Source of the DNA: Rhynchopus sp. YZ270_cl-10
Taxonomy: Eukaryota > Euglenozoa > Diplonemea > Diplonemida > Diplonemidae
Direction of reading: 5' to 3'
NCBI GenBank assembly: GCA_964035575.1
Contig: OZ037897.1
Span: 1,178,001 to 1,242,000 of the forward strand
DNA: 64,000 nucleotides
A program made the position numbers and the translations under genes. Below are positions 59,584-64,000 of this stretch, in pieces (position 1 is the stretch's first letter; each line of letters opens with the position of its first letter). The notes under the pieces were generated by a model. That model made no database searches, was not told where the DNA came from, and saw only the letters and a list, made by a program, of their open reading frames with translations.

Positions 59584-62500
59584 ATGTGCAGGTGGAGTGC
59601 CCAGCTTTGGGCTATGGTGCTCCTGTGTGGAGCCATGGATGATGGCGGGGGTGACAGCCGAAGCTGGTGCAGCAACATGAGCAACATGCGCAGCAGCAGC
59701 AGCATGAGCAGGAGCAGCATGAGCAGCAGCATGAGCAGCAGCAGCATGTGCAGCAGCAGCATGAGCAGCAGCAGCATGAGCAGCAGCATCGTGAGCAGGA
59801 GCACTGCCATCAACATCAGTACCTCCCACGGTTGCGGCAGGCACGTATCGCGAGTGGGCTCCTCAACACCAACTCAGCACTCTCAGGTACCACGTTCTCG
59901 CTGCAGCAACATGAGCAGCCATGACTGGAGTGATGGCCTCTATGGCAGCGTCTACTGCAACAATAGCGGCTCCAACAACCACACCAGCAACATCTACACC
60001 TGCAGCAATGGCCGCAAGGGCTTCATGTGCAGCGGCTACAGAAGCTGCAGGTGCACCCCCATTCCCCCCCATTATTACCCCAAAAAGAGGCCTGTGCCCA
60101 ACAACCCAAGCGGCTGCAGCTTTGATAGCAGCAACAACAACAACAACTACAACAACGGTGGCAGACACTGGATGCGTGGGCGGACACTAGATGTGCGGGC
60201 GGACAGCATCAGCAGCAACAACAGCAACTACAACAACAGTGGCAGACAGTGGATGCGCGGGCGGACACTAGATGTGCGGGCGGGCAGCATCAGCAGCAAC
60301 AACAACAACAACTACAACAACAGTGGCAGACAGTGGATGCGCGGGTGGACACTAGATGTGCGGGCGGACAGCATCAGCAGCAACAACAGCAACTACAACA
60401 ACGGTGGCAGACAGCGGATGCGCGGGCGGACACAGGATGTGCGGGCGGACAGTATCAGCAGCAACAACAGCAACTACAACAACAACCGTAACACCAGCAA
60501 CAACAACAGCATCAGCAGCACCTGCAGCAGCACCGACAGCAACAGCAACAGCAGCAGCAGCAACTGCAGCAACAACACTGTAGGTGGGGGTGAGCGAGGT
60601 ATGCTGGTGTTCGGGGCCAGCCTTGCGGGGCGAGAAGGACAGAGTTACTGTGTGACGTTACGGGTGTGGGGGACCTTTATCACCCCCAATGTTCACATGG
60701 GGCGTGCAGAACATGGGCTTGGGTTTGACTGGTGGAGCATCCTTTGGGAACGCCTTTCTTCTCTGCGCCGACCAGACCCCCGCTGGGTAGCCGAGGCACC
60801 TGAGTGGGGTGTGTTTGTGTCTTTCGCGGTCCTGGACATGTGGAAGGACAGACGCGCCCCTACCCTCAGTCACCTCATATTGTGGCTGGTGGGTAGGAGG
60901 GGGACCAGGAGGACGCGCCGAGGTCACAGGTCCTTGAACTGGACCAAGGCACAGGCGAGCAGGTTCCGTCGGCGCAAGGCGCCATGCAAGCGTCCGCCCT
61001 CTCAACTTTTCCGCAGGATAAGGGCAGCCGTTGTGAGAGTGGCTTTGCAGTGGGTGGCCATCTGGGCTCTGGTTTGCGTGGGGTATGAGCTTGGGAGATC
61101 GGCGCCACGGGCTTTGGGTTGTGCACTGATCCGGGACGCAGAGCTGCTGAGTGTGCTGCTGAGGAAGGGGCTCCTACAGGGCCGATACAGAGCACGTAGC
61201 GGGAGGCTGTGGTTGCGAGTACTTGCCAGCAGGGTGTGGGTTTTCATGCAGAGGTTGAGGCGACCGGCGGGGACAGGGGACGGGTGGGAGCTGTCACCTC
61301 AGAGCATAAGCCTGGGGCCCGGGGCGCTGGCAGGTGGAGCAGACGGGGACATCAACCCGGAGGAGGCGGCAAACCTTGACGCATTCCTCGAGGTGCATGG
61401 GGGGAAGAGGGTGCCGAACGCAGCCAACGGCGAGTGCATGTACGTGGCCTTACTGGGTAAGAAGAACGCGCTGTACTTGGATGTCAGCAAAGCACGCACT
61501 GAGCTGGCTGACAGAGCGCGGGTCACGAAGGTGAAGACCGGTCTCAGACGCTACTTCGAGACCGAGGCACAGCTGTCAAGCTTCATTGACGGCCTCACCA
61601 ACCCTGAGGTGTGGGGCAACCACCTCACCCTACACCTGGCAGCAAATGCATGGTCCACCACGATAGCGGTAGTGCAGCCTGGGCCGAATCCAGTGGTGAC
61701 GATCAACCCCGCAGCCTCATCGAAAGACTTGCGGACGCAGAAAGACCGCCGCGTCAGGGTAGTTTCACTCCTCAATAATCACTATGAGGAAGTGCAAATG
61801 GACCCAAAGAACGCCCTGGCAATGGTCCAGTCGGCCCCCTTCGCAGAGCTTGACCCGAAAGGCCTAACAGCAACACCCATCCCTGCCATGACGAAGGAGT
61901 CGCCTTCTCCTCTGGGGGCTGATGCACCGAGGCTCTTCTGCCCTGTTCCGTGTTGCAACGGAAGCAGTCTACACCGTCCCCAGCCCTTCTCTGTTCCCGG
62001 CCTGCGCACACACATCGGTGCACACCTGTCTTCCGGCGACCACATCCCCCACGACACCCTCAACAAGTTGGGGTTAGGACAGTGTGAAGCGTGTGGGGGG
62101 ATACGGTCGGCATCGAAGGAGACATGTCTTCAGTGTGCGAAACTGGTAAAGGCGATCGCAAAGCCCACACCCAGGGAACGCACCGCAGTGGAAAAGGCAG
62201 ACGACGTTGACTTGCCGGAGTGGTGGGAGATAGCTCAAATCCCCATCAGGACAACAGATGCGATCCCCACGAGCATCGACCGTCCAGCCGCTGTGGAGTT
62301 CACCCAGGCACTTGAGGATGTGGCCGCAGTTGGCGATGAGGCAAGCTGGAAACGTTTGTGCATGTTCGCGAAGCTGGTCCTACCGGCGAAGCGAGGTGGG
62401 AAGCACCTCAAGACGAAGGTGGCAGTCTTGCGGCAGAAGGATGTGGATGAGTGGAGAGAAGGTGAGATCGCAGCAATGTGGCGAGCAGCTGCGAATCGCA

Positions 62501-64000
62501 CAGGCGGTATGAAGAAGGAGAAGGAGCGGAAGGAACCAACGTGGGAAGAAAGGGAGAAGGCGATGGTCCGGGAGGTGCGGAATGGGAGGATGGCAGCAGG
62601 GATGAGCCGCCTCCACAAGGGTGGGCTGGCAGAGCGTACTGAGGAATCCACAGACATCCTCCGCAGAAAGCACCCCCATGAGGAACCCCAACCTGCCACT
62701 TCTCTGCCGGAAATTGCTTCCGAGCCGCTGAAGCCGATCGCCGCCCTCAAAGCCATAAATAGCATGGCAAAGGGCTCTGCTCCAGGTCCCTTTGGTCTGC
62801 GCGGGGATCACCTCAAGGGGTGGATGGTCAAACACCCGGACCTGAACATCTTGCCACTGATGACGCAAGTCCTGGACCTGCTGCGACGCGGGAAAGCCCC
62901 CTCCGAGACAGCTATGTTCATGGCAGGAGCTACTCTGGTGGCGTTAAAGAAGGGTGACCAAGGCGACGTCCGCCCCATCTCTGCAGGCAACACACTTCGG
63001 CGAGTCGTGAGCAAGATCGAGGTGGCGTCTGTGAGGGAAAAGGCACGAGGAGTGCTGCTGCCAGGGAGACAAGTTGGGGTGGCGGTGGACGGTGGACTGG
63101 AAGCGGCGACAATGGTTGTGGCAGCATACGCAAAACGACACCAGGGGAGCGACAAAGTGATCGTACAGATTGACTACGAGAACGCATTCAACAGCATCTT
63201 TCGCAAGACTTTTCTGGAAGCCACAAGGAAATATCTCCCGTCCATTTCACCGTGGGTCGAATGGTGCTACAACTCCCACACCGGGCTAGTGTATGGTGAC
63301 GAGATGATCCCATCCACCAGAGGCGCGCAGCAAGGCGACCCCGCAGGGCCCCTACTCTTCTCCCTGGGGATCAAAGCACTGACAGACGAAGTGCGTGCAG
63401 TCCAGGGCATCGACTGTAGCATCTGGTACCTCGATGATGGGACGATCATGGGGAACCCAGAGGCGGTGGCTCGAGCGCTGGAGTTAGTGAGGACACGCAG
63501 TGCGGAGCTGGGGCTGAAGGTGAAGCTGTCAAAGTGTGAAGTCATCGCCCTAGGACAGCAGACTCCGTTGGACCTGGACAGAGCTGGCCTCCCCGTGTGC
63601 AGCCACACCACTGACTTGGCGGAGACTTGCTCAGCCTGTGAAGGAAAAGTGATGAGCGTGAAGTATGGAGGCTTTGCGTTCCTGGGGGCGCCAATCGGGG
63701 ACGACGAGTACTGCGAAGCGTACATGGAGAAGAAGGTGGAGGAATTCGCGGTGCAACTGCGTCTGCTGCAGAAGGTGTCTGACTCGCAGGCTGGACTGAC
63801 ATTACTCCGTCAGTGCGAGGGGTTTGCACGCATGGTTTTCTACATGAGAGCCATTGGTCACGCGTGCACCCACAAGTACCTCAGCCAGTACGACAAGGAG
63901 GTAGACGCTGCCCTGGCCGCGCTTTTTGGTGATGAGGATGGAGGCCTGCCGGAAGAAGCACGGAGACAGGCCGCACTGCCATGTAGGGTAGGGGGCATGG
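59584..64000 (+). CDS. LINE polyprotein B2 (partial, cut by window end)
   Basis: The first 1,472 residues of the family B protein: hydrophobic start, Ser/Asn repeats, conserved block, first OTU-like domain, zinc fingers and reverse transcriptase through YLDDG (about 63427) to the region after the thumb. RLE and the second OTU would lie beyond 64,000. No difference from B1 was noticed. Confidence 0.9.
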   Translation, partial: MCRWSAQLWAMVLLCGAMDDGGGDSRSWCSNMSNMRSSSSMSRSSMSSSMSSSSMCSSSMSSSSMSSSIVSRSTAINISTSHGCGRHVSRVGSSTPTQHSQVPRSRCSNMSSHDWSDGLYGSVYCNNSGSNNHTSNIYTCSNGRKGFMCSGYRSCRCTPIPPHYYPKKRPVPNNPSGCSFDSSNNNNNYNNGGRHWMRGRTLDVRADSISSNNSNYNNSGRQWMRGRTLDVRAGSISSNNNNNYNNSGRQWMRGWTLDVRADSISSNNSNYNNGGRQRMRGRTQDVRADSISSNNSNYNNNRNTSNNNSISSTCSSTDSNSNSSSSNCSNNTVGGGERGMLVFGASLAGREGQSYCVTLRVWGTFITPNVHMGRAEHGLGFDWWSILWERLSSLRRPDPRWVAEAPEWGVFVSFAVLDMWKDRRAPTLSHLILWLVGRRGTRRTRRGHRSLNWTKAQASRFRRRKAPCKRPPSQLFRRIRAAVVRVALQWVAIWALVCVGYELGRSAPRALGCALIRDAELLSVLLRKGLLQGRYRARSGRLWLRVLASRVWVFMQRLRRPAGTGDGWELSPQSISLGPGALAGGADGDINPEEAANLDAFLEVHGGKRVPNAANGECMYVALLGKKNALYLDVSKARTELADRARVTKVKTGLRRYFETEAQLSSFIDGLTNPEVWGNHLTLHLAANAWSTTIAVVQPGPNPVVTINPAASSKDLRTQKDRRVRVVSLLNNHYEEVQMDPKNALAMVQSAPFAELDPKGLTATPIPAMTKESPSPLGADAPRLFCPVPCCNGSSLHRPQPFSVPGLRTHIGAHLSSGDHIPHDTLNKLGLGQCEACGGIRSASKETCLQCAKLVKAIAKPTPRERTAVEKADDVDLPEWWEIAQIPIRTTDAIPTSIDRPAAVEFTQALEDVAAVGDEASWKRLCMFAKLVLPAKRGGKHLKTKVAVLRQKDVDEWREGEIAAMWRAAANRTGGMKKEKERKEPTWEEREKAMVREVRNGRMAAGMSRLHKGGLAERTEESTDILRRKHPHEEPQPATSLPEIASEPLKPIAALKAINSMAKGSAPGPFGLRGDHLKGWMVKHPDLNILPLMTQVLDLLRRGKAPSETAMFMAGATLVALKKGDQGDVRPISAGNTLRRVVSKIEVASVREKARGVLLPGRQVGVAVDGGLEAATMVVAAYAKRHQGSDKVIVQIDYENAFNSIFRKTFLEATRKYLPSISPWVEWCYNSHTGLVYGDEMIPSTRGAQQGDPAGPLLFSLGIKALTDEVRAVQGIDCSIWYLDDGTIMGNPEAVARALELVRTRSAELGLKVKLSKCEVIALGQQTPLDLDRAGLPVCSHTTDLAETCSACEGKVMSVKYGGFAFLGAPIGDDEYCEAYMEKKVEEFAVQLRLLQKVSDSQAGLTLLRQCEGFARMVFYMRAIGHACTHKYLSQYDKEVDAALAALFGDEDGGLPEEARRQAALPCRVGGM

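Larger units (their letters stand above)
53385..64000. repeat. 14,270-bp tandem unit, copy 2 (cut by window end)
   Basis: The first 10,616 bp of the same unit as 39115-53384, in the same order and orientation. The window ends inside the LINE B2 reverse transcriptase region. Confidence 0.93.
59338..64000 (+). mobile_element. Family B LINE, copy B2 (continues beyond window)
   Basis: Begins with the same GGGGGCAC after poly(A) and matches B1 at an offset of 14,270 as far as the window goes. Confidence 0.93.

Overview
The window comes from the nuclear genome of a flagellated, mitochondriate protist. The host genes carry short spliceosomal introns (about 43-64 nt, with two or three of 200-300 nt) whose donors are mostly GTATGT. 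One gene is an axonemal EFHC/RIB72-type protein and one is a mitochondrial DUF1279 protein. I cannot name the species or lineage from sequence alone.

Positions 1-15,990 are ordinary host DNA. In order it holds an EFHC-like three-DM10 protein (696-2913), a DUF1279 protein (3590-4569) with a tRNA-Thr-like sequence in its first intron, 2 kb of low-complexity DNA with a 64-nt-arm palindrome, an uncertain minus-strand gene (6630-7667), an EF-hand/cyclic-nucleotide-binding K+ channel (8045-10637), 5-formyl-THF cyclo-ligase (11887-12519), the rRNA dimethyladenosine transferase DIM1 (12666-14041) and an EF-hand protein (14349-15734). Several exons were placed by joining frames across consensus splice sites.

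From 15,991 the window changes character. About 105 uninterrupted copies of the octamer TTAGCTCC are followed by a head-to-tail series of very large LINEs, all on the plus strand. Family A has two full-length copies (16,828-27,454 and 27,506-39,114), and family B has one complete copy (45,068-53,171) and one cut by the window edge. Short runs of the same octamer separate most elements. Every junction with the octamer falls at the same AGCT, so these elements appear to target this satellite.

Each LINE encodes one giant protein: a hydrophobic N-terminus, a hypervariable Ser/Asn-rich region, a conserved basic/hydrophobic block, an OTU-like domain, zinc fingers, reverse transcriptase (YLDDG), a CCHC plus PD-(D/E)XK restriction-like endonuclease, a second OTU domain and another zinc cluster. 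The 5' UTR of both families folds as an HDV-like self-cleaving ribozyme. The two families support it by covariation, and family B begins within one base of the predicted cleavage site. I consider this the main discovery of the window.

From 39,115 to the end the DNA is a 14,270-bp unit repeated in tandem with no difference that I noticed. The unit contains an antisense 5S rRNA fragment, a 5'-truncated family A copy broken by a 963-bp insertion with a 17-bp target duplication, and a full family B element. It is either a very recent duplication or an assembly artefact.
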